Below the pieces are notes generated by a model. That model saw only the letters and a program-made list of their open reading frames with translations, was not told the origin of the DNA and made no database searches. Shown here piece after piece: positions 1-8,226 of a stretch of DNA of 42,319 nucleotides (position 1 is the stretch's first letter; every line of letters begins with the position of its first letter). A program made the translations under genes and the position numbers. Source of the stretch: Gallionella sp. UBA4737 (lineage in GTDB: Bacteria > Pseudomonadota > Gammaproteobacteria > Burkholderiales > Gallionellaceae); contig DHIV01000029.1 of the NCBI GenBank assembly GCA_002403995.1, positions 1 to 42,319 of the forward strand, written 5' to 3'.

Positions 1-219
1 GCGGTCGGCTATCTCGGTTTCAACGGCGACATGGATCTGGCGATCGCGCTGCGCACCGCCGTGGTGAAGGACAACATGCTGTACGCGCAGGTCGGGGCAG
101 GCATCGTCGCCGACTCGGTGCCCGACAGCGAATGGATGGAAACGTTGAACAAAGCGCGCGCCGTGCTGCGCGCGGCGGAGATGGTGCTGGCGGGGCTGGA
201 CAACGACCTGGAACCGTAG
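1..219 (+). CDS. trpE: Anthranilate synthase component I, C-terminal end (partial)
   Basis: The reading frame is open from base 1 and its 72 residues match the end of TrpE: the segment [16 protein letters not shown], then a [10 protein letters not shown] stretch and the final helix [13 protein letters not shown]. TrpE converts chorismate to anthranilate using ammonia supplied by TrpG, in the cytoplasm, as the first step of tryptophan synthesis. The 5' part lies outside the window. The stop is followed after 4 bases by the FAD-dependent dehydrogenase, then trpG and trpD, so all four are probably co-transcribed. Family assignment rests on the conserved chorismate-binding C-terminus. Confidence 0.93.
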   Translation, partial: AVGYLGFNGDMDLAIALRTAVVKDNMLYAQVGAGIVADSVPDSEWMETLNKARAVLRAAEMVLAGLDNDLEP

Positions 220-223
220 CGCG

Positions 224-2023
224 ATGCTCAGGCTCACCGAAGTCAAACTGCCGCTGGCTCATGCCGAGGGCGAAATCAGGGCTGCGATCCTCAAGCGTCT
301 AGTCATCGCTGGCGAGGATCTGATCCGCTATGTTGTGTTCAAACGCGGCGTCGATGCACGCAAGCCGAACGCGATTGCGTTCACTTACACGCTGGATGTG
401 GAAGTGCGCGACGAAGCGGCGATTCTGTCGCGCTTCAGCAACGGCCAGCCCCTCCGAAAGGGTGGTGTAAATTCTGCGGGCACAGGGGAAGGGGCTTCGC
501 GGCAGCTCCCGCAATCGGCTGGCTCCACCATAACCAGCGACTTGGCGAGTGAAGTTGGCTCGCCTAGTCGAATGGCTAGGAGTTCCACCAGTAACGTGTC
601 GCTGCCGCCGCACATTCGCATCGCGCCCGACACCCGCTACCATTTTGTCGCACATGCCCCGCAGAATCTGTCTTCACGCCCCATAATCATTGGCATGGGC
701 CCTGCCGGTCTGTTTGCGGGACTGCTGTTGGCGCAGATGGGTTTCCGTCCGCTGATCCTGGAGCGCGGCAAAGAAGTCCGCGAACGCACCAAGGACACAT
801 GGGGGCTGTGGCGGCAGGGCGTGCTCAACCCGGAATCCAACGTGCAGTTCGGCGAAGGCGGAGCCGGGACATTCTCCGACGGCAAACTGTACAGCCAGAT
901 CAAGGACCCGCGCTATCTGGCCAGGAAAGTGCTGGAGGAATTCGTCAAGGCGGGCGCGCCGGAAGAGATATTGTATGTGAGCCATCCGCACATCGGCACG
1001 TTCCGGCTGGTGGGCATGGTGGAGAAGATGCGCGAGACGATACAGTCGCTGGGCGGCGAGATACTCTTCGAGAGCCGCGTGGACGATATCGAGATACAAA
1101 ACGGACAAGTCACTGGCGTTGTGTTGAGCAATGGCGAGCATATCGCGACGCATCATCTGGTGCTGGCGGTCGGACACAGCGCGCGCGACACCTTCGAGAT
1201 GATTCACAAGCGCGGCATCTACATCGAGGCCAAGCCGTTCTCGATCGGCCTGCGCATCGAACATCCGCAGTCGCTGATCGATGCTGCACGCTACGGCAAG
1301 AATGCGGGCAATCCACTGTTGGGCGCGGCGGATTACAAGCTGGTGCATCACGCCAGCAACGGGCGCTCGGTGTACAGCTTCTGCATGTGTCCGGGCGGCA
1401 CCGTGGTTGCCGCAACTTCCGAGCCGGGGCGCGTGGTGACCAACGGCATGAGCCAGTATTCGCGCAACGAGCGCAACGCCAACAGCGGCATCGTGGTGGG
1501 TATCACGCCCGAACAGGATTATCCGGGCGACCCCTCTGATCCAAAAAAACCGCTGGCCGGTGTCGAATTCCAGCGCCGCTGGGAGTCGCGCGCGTTCGAA
1601 CTGGGCGGGAAAAATTATCAGGCGCCCGGGCAACTGGTCGGCGATTTCCTCGCAGGCAAGCCTTCGACGAAATTTGGCGAGGTGCAGCCGTCCTATACGC
1701 CCGGCGTGCACCTGACCGACCTGTCCAGCGCGCTGCCGGATTATGCGATCGCCGCGATACGCGAGGCGCTGCCCGCGTTCGCCAAACAGATCAAGGGATT
1801 CGACCTCGCGGACGCGGTGCTGACCGGAGTCGAAACACGCACCTCTTCACCGATCCGAATCAAGCGCAACAAGGACGATTACCAGAGCATCAACACCAAG
1901 GGACTATACCCCTCCGGCGAAGGCGCAGGTTATGCAGGCGGCATCCTTTCGGCGGCGGTGGACGGGATCGAGGTTGCCGAAGCGGTGGCTTTGAGTATGA
2001 TGCGAACGAAGAATCAAGGATAG
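224..2023 (+). CDS. FAD-dependent dehydrogenase (COG2509-like) carrying an in-frame repeat insertion
   Basis: A 599-residue flavoprotein-like enzyme of the uncharacterised NAD(P)/FAD-dependent dehydrogenase family. An N-terminal module (about residues 1-75) precedes a dinucleotide-binding motif [13 protein letters not shown] near residue 153; [17 protein letters not shown] follows near 220 and a C-terminal [11 protein letters not shown] flavin motif near 567. The substrate is unknown. Residues about 84-126 (low-complexity, Ser/Thr/Gly-rich) do not look like the family: they are encoded by repeat module A interrupted by module B, yet the frame stays open. The insertion lies between the N-terminal module and the Rossmann fold, a plausible linker. 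The gene starts 4 bases after trpE and ends 8 bases before trpG. Its presence inside a trp operon is unusual and does not by itself imply a role in tryptophan synthesis. Confidence 0.88.
   Translation: MLRLTEVKLPLAHAEGEIRAAILKRLVIAGEDLIRYVVFKRGVDARKPNAIAFTYTLDVEVRDEAAILSRFSNGQPLRKGGVNSAGTGEGASRQLPQSAGSTITSDLASEVGSPSRMARSSTSNVSLPPHIRIAPDTRYHFVAHAPQNLSSRPIIIGMGPAGLFAGLLLAQMGFRPLILERGKEVRERTKDTWGLWRQGVLNPESNVQFGEGGAGTFSDGKLYSQIKDPRYLARKVLEEFVKAGAPEEILYVSHPHIGTFRLVGMVEKMRETIQSLGGEILFESRVDDIEIQNGQVTGVVLSNGEHIATHHLVLAVGHSARDTFEMIHKRGIYIEAKPFSIGLRIEHPQSLIDAARYGKNAGNPLLGAADYKLVHHASNGRSVYSFCMCPGGTVVAATSEPGRVVTNGMSQYSRNERNANSGIVVGITPEQDYPGDPSDPKKPLAGVEFQRRWESRAFELGGKNYQAPGQLVGDFLAGKPSTKFGEVQPSYTPGVHLTDLSSALPDYAIAAIREALPAFAKQIKGFDLADAVLTGVETRTSSPIRIKRNKDDYQSINTKGLYPSGEGAGYAGGILSAAVDGIEVAEAVALSMMRTKNQG
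475..600 (-). repeat. Repeat module A, reversed copy, split by module B
   Basis: Read on the minus strand this contains the module A sequence seen in ppc (12808-12892) and at 14541-14624. The end CGTGTC (595-600), the block TCCCGCAATCGGCTGGCT (507-524) and the inner palindrome TGCGGG (475-480) with TCCCGCA (507-513) are all present. Between GGCT and CCAGTAACGTGTC sits a complete module B (529-591). The distal end of A has diverged, so the left boundary is approximate and might reach about 440. The whole block lies in frame in the FAD dehydrogenase. Confidence 0.8.
529..591 (+). repeat. Repeat module B, copy 1 (63 bp)
   Basis: Runs from CATAACC to CACCAG and is 63 bp, exactly 21 codons. The stem is 539-550 paired with 558-569 and a 7-nt loop lies at 551-557. 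The distal stem GCGAGT/GCTCGC differs from the other two copies (9574-9636, 14400-14462) but still pairs. It is nested inside module A. TCCACCA occurs on both sides (524-530, 584-590), but the right one overlaps the element's own end, so a target duplication is not proven. Confidence 0.85.
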
Positions 2024-2031
2024 GAACAAAC

Positions 2032-2601
2032 ATGCTGTTAATGATCGACAACTACGACTCCTTCACCTACAACCTGGTGCAGTATTTTGCCGAGCTCGGT
2101 GAGGATGTGGTGGTACATCGCAATGACGGAATCACCCTCGAGCAGATCGAAAAGATGAACCCGCAACATATCGTCGTGTCACCCGGCCCGTGCACACCGA
2201 ACGAAGCGGGCATCTCGGTCGCGGCAATTCAGAAGTTTGCAGGCAAGATTCCGATACTGGGTGTATGCCTCGGCCATCAGGCCATCGGCCAGGCGTTCGG
2301 CGGACACATCATTCACGCCAAGCAATTGATGCACGGAAAGACTTCGCTGATCCATCACAACAACACCAGCGTGTTCACAGGCCTGCCCAACCCATTCACC
2401 GCGACGCGCTACCACTCGCTGGTGATAGCACGCGAGACGCTGCCGGACTGCCTGGAGATCACTGCATGGACCGACGACGGCGAAATCATGGGCGTGCGCC
2501 ACAAGACGCTGGCGGTGCACGGCGTGCAGTTCCATCCCGAATCCATCCTCACCGAACACGGGCACGACATGCTGAACAATTTTCTGAAAGGAAAGAAATA
2601 G
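2032..2601 (+). CDS. trpG: Anthranilate synthase component II, glutamine amidotransferase
   Basis: A 189-residue class I glutamine amidotransferase that hydrolyses glutamine and passes ammonia to TrpE. It begins with the typical [18 protein letters not shown], has the oxyanion strand [13 protein letters not shown], the nucleophile Cys79 in GVCLGHQ and the His/Glu pair in VQFHPES near residue 170. Length is normal. In many proteobacteria the same subunit also serves p-aminobenzoate synthesis; that cannot be judged here. An AGGAAC ribosome site lies upstream of the ATG, and trpD follows after 2 bases. Confidence 0.97.
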   Translation: MLLMIDNYDSFTYNLVQYFAELGEDVVVHRNDGITLEQIEKMNPQHIVVSPGPCTPNEAGISVAAIQKFAGKIPILGVCLGHQAIGQAFGGHIIHAKQLMHGKTSLIHHNNTSVFTGLPNPFTATRYHSLVIARETLPDCLEITAWTDDGEIMGVRHKTLAVHGVQFHPESILTEHGHDMLNNFLKGKK

Positions 2602-2603
2602 CC

Positions 2604-3632
2604 ATGATCACACCGCAACAAGCACTGACGCGCCTGATCGAGCAGCGCGAAATCTTTTACGATGAGATGCTGTCGCTGATGCGCCAGATCATGAGCGGCG
2701 AGGTCACGCCGGCGCAGATCGCCGGCATACTCATCGGCCTGCGCGTCAAAAAGGAAACCGTGGGCGAGATTTCTGCCGCCGCACAGGTGATGCGCGAATT
2801 CGCGGCCAAGGTGCCGGTCGCCAATCGCGCCCATCTGGTCGATACCTGCGGTACCGGGGGCGATGCCGCCCACACCTTCAACATCTCCACCGCCAGCGCG
2901 CTGGTCGCCGCAGCGGCGGGCGCACGCGTGGCCAAGCATGGCGGACGCTCGGTGTCATCGACCTGCGGTTCTGCGGACGTGTTGGAAGCGTTCGGCGTCA
3001 ACCTCCATCTGTCCCCGGAGCAGGTCGGCCAGTGCATAGACCAGATCGGCATCGGCTTCATGTTCGCGCCCAACTTCCACGGCGCGATGAAACATGCAGC
3101 ACCGGTGCGCAAGGAGCTTGGCGTGCGCACGATCTTCAACGTGCTGGGGCCGCTGACCAATCCCGCCGGCGCCGACAATCAGGTGATGGGCGTGTTCCAT
3201 CAGGACCTGGTCGGCATCCAGGCGCGCGTGCTGCAACGCCTCGGCAGCCGTCATGTGCTTGTCGTCCACGGCGCGGACGGAATGGATGAGATCTCCATCA
3301 GCGAAGGCACCTACATCGCGGAACTGAAAGACGGCCAGGTCAGCGAATACACCGTGCACCCCGACCTGTTCGGCCTGACTACCGCACCGCTTAATATGCT
3401 GCGCGTTGCCAATATCGATGAGGCGCGCGAAAAGCTATTGGGCGTATTGAATGACGAAGTCGGCGCGCCGCGCGACATCGTGCAATTGAATGCCGGTGCG
3501 GCGATCTATGTGGCGGGGCTGGCCAGCACACTTGAAGCCGGTGTAGCAAAAGCCGATCAGGTGATTGCCAGCGGCGCGGCGAAAGCCAAACTGGATCAAC
3601 TCATCGCGTTGAGCAATAGCTTCAAGGCATAA
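2604..3632 (+). CDS. trpD: Anthranilate phosphoribosyltransferase
   Basis: A 342-residue cytoplasmic enzyme joining anthranilate to PRPP, the second step of the tryptophan pathway. The start at [14 protein letters not shown] is chosen because it follows trpG by 2 bases and aligns with the family N-terminus; the open frame extends further upstream only through trpG. The PRPP-binding [17 protein letters not shown] and the KHGGRSVSS segment are intact, as is the [16 protein letters not shown] region. In many betaproteobacteria trpC follows directly; here no trpC is present downstream in the window. Confidence 0.97.
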   Translation: MITPQQALTRLIEQREIFYDEMLSLMRQIMSGEVTPAQIAGILIGLRVKKETVGEISAAAQVMREFAAKVPVANRAHLVDTCGTGGDAAHTFNISTASALVAAAAGARVAKHGGRSVSSTCGSADVLEAFGVNLHLSPEQVGQCIDQIGIGFMFAPNFHGAMKHAAPVRKELGVRTIFNVLGPLTNPAGADNQVMGVFHQDLVGIQARVLQRLGSRHVLVVHGADGMDEISISEGTYIAELKDGQVSEYTVHPDLFGLTTAPLNMLRVANIDEAREKLLGVLNDEVGAPRDIVQLNAGAAIYVAGLASTLEAGVAKADQVIASGAAKAKLDQLIALSNSFKA

Positions 3633-3730
3633 TCTTGGCTATCGCCGCATGAAGGAAAACGATCATCGGCAAACAGCGGCTTTCGGGCAGCGAATCTAAT
3701 AATTTGAGCATCCGCTCCGTGCCAAGATTA
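3630..3730. repeat. 101-bp unit bounded by a 10-bp perfect inverted repeat
   Basis: TAATCTTGGC at 3630-3639 (its TAA is the trpD stop) is the exact reverse complement of GCCAAGATTA at 3721-3730. The 81 bases between contain no gene. The arms are too far apart and lack a T run, so it is a poor intrinsic terminator; a small decayed insertion is an alternative. No second copy was found in the window. Confidence 0.4.
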
Positions 3731-3823
3731 GACGTTCGAGGCTAAAAGTTATCGTTTGGTGCAGACAGAAGATACATACCTCACCCGTCTGTACTATTAT
3801 GCATGTGCTGACAGACAAATTTG

Positions 3824-3852
3824 TTGAGCCAATTTAATCGAGCGCTTATTGT
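3824..3852 (+). promoter_or_regulatory. Candidate sigma70-type promoter for the small gene at 3890
   Basis: TTGAGC (3824-3829) and TATTGT (3847-3852) are separated by 17 bases, with the start codon 38 bases beyond. Both boxes are imperfect, so this is only a candidate. Confidence 0.35.
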
Positions 3853-3889
3853 CGATCCGTCACCATATTAACCAAGCTTAGGAATGGCG

Positions 3890-4069
3890 ATGAAAAAAGA
3901 CGAAACAAGAAAGATGCTGTTGGACGATATCGATAATTTTCGGTTGAAAGCCAAATATTACAAATCGCTTCGGTTATTTGAGGCGGCAAAATATGCTGAC
4001 AACCTTGCCTCAAACCTTGAGTTGGCACTTACGACAATGCCCTCCGATGACGATCAAGAGATTTCCTGA
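3890..4069 (+). CDS. Small hypothetical protein (59 aa)
   Basis: I do not recognise this protein. It is a short, charged, soluble, largely helical polypeptide starting MKKDETRKMLLDDIDNF, with several Lys/Tyr and Ala/Leu segments and an acidic tail (SDDDQEIS). No membrane segment or signal peptide is seen. The second ATG at 3890 is preferred over 3884 because AGGA (3880-3883) then lies 6 bases upstream. It stands alone between trpD and yciB. The good ribosome site and AT-richer start favour a real gene, but there is no homology support from sequence reading alone. Confidence 0.55.
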   Translation: MKKDETRKMLLDDIDNFRLKAKYYKSLRLFEAAKYADNLASNLELALTTMPSDDDQEIS

Positions 4070-4152
4070 AATGCACCGATTATTTCGGCGCTGCTTCTAG
4101 GCTAACCGTTAACTGTTTGTTTTTCGAAACGCTGACCGTCTGCAGTGGGTTT

Positions 4153-4196
4153 GCGCCGTGAAAAGGCGGCGCTTTTCCAGTGGGTGCGAGCCCCAC
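4153..4196 (+). other. Two adjacent hairpins, the second shaped like a tRNA T-arm
   Basis: GCGCCG (4153-4158) pairs with CGGCGC (4167-4172) and is followed by TTTT, which could act as a weak terminator after the small gene. GTGGG (4180-4184) pairs with CCCAC (4192-4196) around the 7-base loop TGCGAGC, the geometry of a tRNA T-arm with one loop change. No D-arm, anticodon arm or matching acceptor stem is present, so this is not an intact tRNA. Confidence 0.4.
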
Positions 4197-4300
4197 CCGG
4201 CAACCGCTGCAGCCGAATTGGGCTTTTGCATCAACTCCGCCGCACTTACGCTGGACAAAAACCCACCTCCCCCAGTTATCACAATGAACCAGCTATCGCC

Positions 4301-4831
4301 ATGAAACTGCTATACGATTTATTTCCCGTCCTCCTGTTCTTTGTCGCCTTCAAATTCCAGGGCATTTATGTCGCCACAGCGGTGGCGATTGCCGCCACCA
4401 TCGTCCAGGTCATCTGGGCCAAATATCGGCATGGCAAAGTCGACATGATGTTATGGCTAAGCTTTGTCGTTGTCGGCATGTTCGGCGGTGCAACGCTGCT
4501 GCTGCATGACGAAAGCTTCATCAAATGGAAGCCTACCGTGCTGTTTTGGTTATCCTCCGCCATCATGCTGTTCTCAAATTTGCTATTTCACAAAAATCTG
4601 ATGCACACGTTGCTGAATGAGAAAATTGCTCTGCCCCTGCATGCATGGAATCGCCTCAACCTGAGTTGGAGCCTGTTCTTTGTAGTGCTTGGTTTTATCA
4701 ACTTGTATGTGGCATTCAACTACTCCACAGATAGCTGGGTGGATTTCAAACTGTTCGGCATTACCGGATTGATGCTGGTGTTCATTCTGGCGCAAGGCGC
4801 GTGGCTGGCGAAATATGTGGATAAGAAGTAG
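4301..4831 (+). CDS. yciB: Inner-membrane septation-associated protein YciB/IspZ
   Basis: A 176-residue protein with about five hydrophobic membrane segments and the family signature MKLLYDLFPVLLFFVAFK at the N-terminus, plus the conserved FKWKPTVLFW-type segment (here IKWKPTVLFWL) and a central W-N-RLNLSW motif. YciB family proteins sit in the inner membrane and have been linked to cell-envelope and septum integrity. The start at 4301 is used although the frame is open from 4145, because the upstream 52 codons are Arg/Pro-rich, cover the hairpin region and do not look like the family. Normal family length is about 180 residues. Confidence 0.92.
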   Translation: MKLLYDLFPVLLFFVAFKFQGIYVATAVAIAATIVQVIWAKYRHGKVDMMLWLSFVVVGMFGGATLLLHDESFIKWKPTVLFWLSSAIMLFSNLLFHKNLMHTLLNEKIALPLHAWNRLNLSWSLFFVVLGFINLYVAFNYSTDSWVDFKLFGITGLMLVFILAQGAWLAKYVDKK

Positions 4832-4990
4832 TTATTCTGCTTGATAAGAGAGGAGTAGCGAACGTCCGCTTTTTGCAACGCTGAACATCGGCTATGTGTC
4901 GTTTGCTGCACTTTGTGAATGACCGGTTTCGGGTAACAAATTACCGTGATTGCATGTCGCCTCAGGTCGAAAGCAGCTGTTAAAATAATT

Positions 4991-5905
4991 TCAACACTGT
5001 TTAATCGTGACAAGCAAATCCGCCACCTTTGGATAATCCAGCTTCACCTTCAATTCCCGCTTCATGCGCTGATTAGTCAGCCGCCGCGATTCGTTCATGA
5101 ATGACAGCATCATCGGCGACAGCACGCGCTGCGCTTCGGTGCGGCTGATGCGCGGCACGCGCGGCAAGCCGAACGCATCAGCTACGCTGTCGAAATATCC
5201 TCCCATCTTCAGGTGACTGTCGTCGCTGGCGTGATAAACGCGGCATGATTTTCCATAGCGCAATGCCGCGACGCTGATGCGTGCCAGATCGTCGGCGTGG
5301 ATGTGGTTGGTGTAGCTGTCCTCGCTGGCGATGATGCCCGGTGTGCCTTGCTGGATGCGGCTTAACGGCAGGCGGTCTGCGGCGTAGATGCCCGGCACGC
5401 GCAGGACGCTCGCATTCACCCGGTTGCGCCTGGCCCAGTCGCGTATCTGCATCTCGGCATCCACGCGCCGTCGCGAGCGCGACGAGGTCGGGTTGAGCGG
5501 ATGCGTTTCGCTGACCCACGCCCCGCCGCAATCGCCATACACGCCGCTGGTGCTGATGTAGACCAGCCGCTTGGGCAGGCTACTCCTTTGACGATGACCC
5601 TTCGACAACGCGCTGAGCAGGTTGCGGGTGCGGGCGTCGACATCCAACCCCTCCCGGCCTCCCCTTCTCAGGGGAGGTGTTGATGAAGGCGGTGCGAAAT
5701 GCAGCACCGCATCGGCGAACCCGGCGATACGCGCCAGACTGGCGCGGTCATCCAGATCGCCGAGCAGCGGCGTCACGCCAAGCGCGCGCAACCCTGCGCG
5801 TTTGGCCGGATCGCGCACCAGCGCGTACACCCGGTATTTCTTCTTCAGCAAAGGTATCGCTCGCAACGCGACATCTCCGCAGCCCACAACCAACAGTCGT
5901 CTCAT
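4991..5905 (-). CDS. NAD(P)-binding SDR/epimerase-like protein (YeeZ-like) with in-frame hairpin insertion
   Basis: A 304-residue extended-SDR protein of the YeeZ type, substrate unknown. The N-terminal motif MRRLLVVGCGDVALR fixes the start at 5905 (the frame is open to 5968). VLHFAPP near residue 70, VYISTSGVYGDC near 115 and the HIHADDLA segment are family features. Between APP and DVDARTRN lies SSTPPLRRGGREGL, encoded by a perfect 8-bp hairpin repeat (5658-5677), and a further SKGHRQRS stretch is also longer than I expect from the family. Both keep the frame. The gene is divergent from the ferredoxin reductase gene at 5958 across about 52 bases. Confidence 0.85.
   Translation of the reverse strand: MRRLLVVGCGDVALRAIPLLKKKYRVYALVRDPAKRAGLRALGVTPLLGDLDDRASLARIAGFADAVLHFAPPSSTPPLRRGGREGLDVDARTRNLLSALSKGHRQRSSLPKRLVYISTSGVYGDCGGAWVSETHPLNPTSSRSRRRVDAEMQIRDWARRNRVNASVLRVPGIYAADRLPLSRIQQGTPGIIASEDSYTNHIHADDLARISVAALRYGKSCRVYHASDDSHLKMGGYFDSVADAFGLPRVPRISRTEAQRVLSPMMLSFMNESRRLTNQRMKRELKVKLDYPKVADLLVTIKQC
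5658..5677 (-). repeat. In-frame hairpin insertion with GAGA tetraloop
   Basis: On the minus strand CCTCCCCT, GAGA, AGGGGAGG forms a perfect 8-bp stem with a GNRA-type tetraloop. The larger inserted block spans roughly 5640-5685 and reads through the YeeZ-like gene without a stop. It looks like an intergenic hairpin repeat that has entered a coding region. Confidence 0.6.
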
Positions 5906-5957
5906 GGCGTGATTATGCGTTAAAATTCGCGCTTTAGCGCAAACCACAGCATTCATC

Positions 5958-6998
5958 ATGACGTTCAAAACGGTTATTCAACCCAGCGGCCACAGCTTTC
6001 CCATTGAAGAACACGAGACCATCCTGGAGGCCGCTCTCAAGAACGGTTACATGCTGCCCTATAGCTGCCGCGACGGAGTATGCGGTTCGTGCAAGGGCAA
6101 GGTGGTGACAGGACATGTGGATTACGGTAAGTATCAGGAGGGCGCGTTGAGCGAAGCCGAGAAAGCAGCGGGCATGGCGCTGTTCTGTTGCGCCAAACCG
6201 CAGTCCGATCTGGTGCTGGAGTGCCGCGAGGTGAATGCGATCAAGGACATTCCGGTCAAGACCCTGCCGTGCCGCGTGCAAAAAATGGAGCGTCCCGCAG
6301 CGGATGTCATTGTGCTCTCGCTCAAGCTGCCCGCCAATGAACGCCTGCAATTCCTTGCCGGACAATACCTGGATATTTTGCTCAAGGACCAAAAACCGCG
6401 CAGTTTCTCGCTGGCCAATGCGCCGCATGACGATGAGTTTCTGGAACTGCATATCCGCAACATCGCCGGAGGCGAATTTACCCGGCACGTTTTTGAAGCC
6501 ATGAAGGAGCGCGACATCCTGCGCTTCAAAGGTCCGCTCGGCACTTTTTTTCTGCGCGAAAATTCGGACAAGCCGATCATCTTCGTCGCCAGCGGCACCG
6601 GCTTCGCCCCGGTCAAGGCGATCATCGAACACGCGCTGTATATCGGCGTAAAACGCCCGATGCATTTTTATTGGGGAGCGCGCAAATTGGCGGATTTGTA
6701 TATGCTGGACAAAGCCATGCATTGGGAATCAAACGGTATCAAATTTACGCCGGTACTCTCCGATCCCTTGCCGGAAGATGCATGGCAAGGTCGCACCGGG
6801 TTTGTGCACCAGGCGGTGCTGGATGACTACCGAGATTTATCGCCCTATGAAGTGTATGCCTGCGGCGCACCCGTGGTCGTGGAAGCCGCACATCGTGATT
6901 TCACGGCACAGCGCGGGCTGCCAGACGAGGCCTTCTTTTCGGATGCGTTTACGTTTCACCCAAAAAGTGAAAGGCGAGGATTGAGGAGCCAGGATTGA
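5958..6998 (+). CDS. Ferredoxin-NAD(P)H reductase (CDP-6-deoxy-3,4-glucoseen reductase type)
   Basis: A 346-residue fusion of a plant-type 2Fe-2S ferredoxin domain (about 1-95) with an FNR-like FAD/NAD(P) domain. Cluster ligands are Cys37, Cys42 and Cys45 in SCRDGVCGSC, with the fourth in FCCAKP (77 or 78). The flavin domain shows RSFSLANAP near 150, a VASGTGFAPVKA nucleotide motif near 210 and a C-terminal YACGAP. Such proteins are often named CDP-6-deoxy-delta-3,4-glucoseen reductase, but no deoxysugar genes are nearby, so the electron acceptor is unknown. The last residues (about RRGLRSQD) and the stop are encoded by the heptamer repeat of the following inverted repeat, suggesting the end of the gene was remodelled by it. 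Confidence 0.9.
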   Translation: MTFKTVIQPSGHSFPIEEHETILEAALKNGYMLPYSCRDGVCGSCKGKVVTGHVDYGKYQEGALSEAEKAAGMALFCCAKPQSDLVLECREVNAIKDIPVKTLPCRVQKMERPAADVIVLSLKLPANERLQFLAGQYLDILLKDQKPRSFSLANAPHDDEFLELHIRNIAGGEFTRHVFEAMKERDILRFKGPLGTFFLRENSDKPIIFVASGTGFAPVKAIIEHALYIGVKRPMHFYWGARKLADLYMLDKAMHWESNGIKFTPVLSDPLPEDAWQGRTGFVHQAVLDDYRDLSPYEVYACGAPVVVEAAHRDFTAQRGLPDEAFFSDAFTFHPKSERRGLRSQD

Positions 6999-7055
6999 GG
7001 ATTGAGGAGAACCAGCTGCTCCGTTTTTAGCTCAATCCTCAATCCTCAATCCTGG
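6989..7055. terminator. Heptamer-built 20-bp inverted repeat between convergent genes
   Basis: The 20 bases at 6989-7008 (CCAGGATTGAGGATTGAGGA) are the perfect reverse complement of 7036-7055, with a 27-base loop containing a T5 run. The arms are tandem heptamers of GGATTGA. The stop codons of both converging genes (6996-6998 plus, 7039-7041 minus) are the TGA of a heptamer. It probably terminates transcription from both sides; the repeat nature suggests it arose by insertion and slippage rather than as a simple terminator. Confidence 0.7.
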
Positions 7056-8226
7056 ATCCTGCAGTTAGTCCCATCGCCTGTTGGTAATACTTGAACGCCT
7101 CATCTGATTCACCCAGGCGTTCCGCGAGCTGGCCCTGCGCGGTATACGCGGCTTGGCTGGGCGCGATGCTGCTGCTGGCATCCAGATAGCTTTTTGCTTT
7201 GCCCCACAGCTTCTGGTGCAAACACAATTTGCCGAGAGCGAGCAGCAATCCGGCATCTTGTTTGTGCTGGACGAGCCATTTTTCGGCTTGCTCGATTTGC
7301 GCCACCCCATCGTTGGACCGGCAATCGCCATACAGCGCGACCAGTTCGCTGTCCCAATGCGCATTCAGGCTGTCGGTCAGCAATTGCTGTGCGAGTGAAT
7401 CGCCGCCGTGTTGAATCAGCGCATGCGTGGCAGTGGCGGCAATCTTGCTGCGCCGCTTGAAATCGGCAGGAATGTTTTTCAGGCAAGCGGTCAAACCCGC
7501 CAAATCTTCCTGATGGCGGATTTTTTCCAGCCATGCTTGCTGGCGCAATTGCGCCGCCATCGTCGCATCAATGGAAGCTCGCTTTTCCAGCCTGTCGAGC
7601 ACGCTCAATACCTCGTCCCAATTGCCCGCCTGCTGATGCGCCTTCAGTTCCAGCGACATCGCGCCGAGATGGCCCTTGATTCCGCTGTCGCGCAATTCCT
7701 GCAAAGCGTCCAATGCGCCGCGCGGATCCCGCTGGTCGAGCAGGAATTTGCTGGTGGTCATCAGGCGCATCGTGGAATCGCCTATCGTCCTGCCTTCGGC
7801 AGCGGCCAGATAAGCATCGCGTTTTTTGTAATCGCGCAATTCATGGGCGGAACGTGCCGCGATAATGGGATGCAAGGCGGAGGTGTCGCCCAATTCCATC
7901 GCGCGCGCTGCGGCCTTTTCCGCAGCGGCATAGCGGCCTTCGAAGAACGCGCCAAGTTCCTTGTCCAGCAATTCACGGACCTTGGCTTGCGCGCGCTCCA
8001 AACGAAATTTTCGCACATGGCCCGGCAGGTGCAGAATGGAAATGATCAGTCTCACCAGCCCGTAGCCGGACACGAAGGTCAGCACCATCAGGACGATGAA
8101 CAGCGTAAGAGACAATTCGATCCGATATGGTGGATACACCAGCAGAACATAAGCCGGATTGTGCGCCGCGAACGTGAGCGCCACCGCAGCGGCAAACAGC
8201 CCGAGTATCCATACCAGATATTTCAT
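7039..8226 (-). CDS. hemY: HemY, TPR-containing membrane protein of heme synthesis
   Basis: A 395-residue inner-membrane protein: two N-terminal membrane segments (about 2-21 and 40-62) followed by an Arg/Lys-rich stretch and a long helical tetratricopeptide-like region with the HemY_N signature (NPAYVLLVYPPYRIELSL and EGRYAAAEKAAARAMELGD). In proteobacteria this HemY is a heme-biosynthesis-associated scaffold of unclear biochemical role, not the Gram-positive oxidase of the same name. It overlaps hemX by ATGA (8223-8226), so translation is coupled. Its C-terminal residues SRIED and stop are encoded by the heptamer inverted repeat. Confidence 0.93.
   Translation of the reverse strand: MKYLVWILGLFAAAVALTFAAHNPAYVLLVYPPYRIELSLTLFIVLMVLTFVSGYGLVRLIISILHLPGHVRKFRLERAQAKVRELLDKELGAFFEGRYAAAEKAAARAMELGDTSALHPIIAARSAHELRDYKKRDAYLAAAEGRTIGDSTMRLMTTSKFLLDQRDPRGALDALQELRDSGIKGHLGAMSLELKAHQQAGNWDEVLSVLDRLEKRASIDATMAAQLRQQAWLEKIRHQEDLAGLTACLKNIPADFKRRSKIAATATHALIQHGGDSLAQQLLTDSLNAHWDSELVALYGDCRSNDGVAQIEQAEKWLVQHKQDAGLLLALGKLCLHQKLWGKAKSYLDASSSIAPSQAAYTAQGQLAERLGESDEAFKYYQQAMGLTAGSRIED

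Noticed and set aside
524..590. 7-bp direct repeat TCCACCA around module B as a target-site duplication
   Set aside because: The right copy coincides with the module's own conserved end (TTTCATCAG in the other copies), so it may be coincidence.
674..1711. 345-codon minus-strand frame opposite the FAD dehydrogenase
   Set aside because: Antisense shadow with biased composition and no ribosome site.
4180..4196. Possible tRNA gene from a T-arm-like hairpin
   Set aside because: No D-arm, anticodon arm or acceptor stem can be built around it.
4832..4990. Gap after yciB with TGAATGACCGGTTTCGGGT-like sequence that recalls a widespread intergenic repeat
   Set aside because: No second copy in the window and no clear ends or palindrome, so it cannot be supported here.
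6989..7055. CRISPR-like or tandem-repeat array from the GGATTGA heptamers
   Set aside because: Units are only 7 bases without spacers; it is an inverted repeat, not a CRISPR array.
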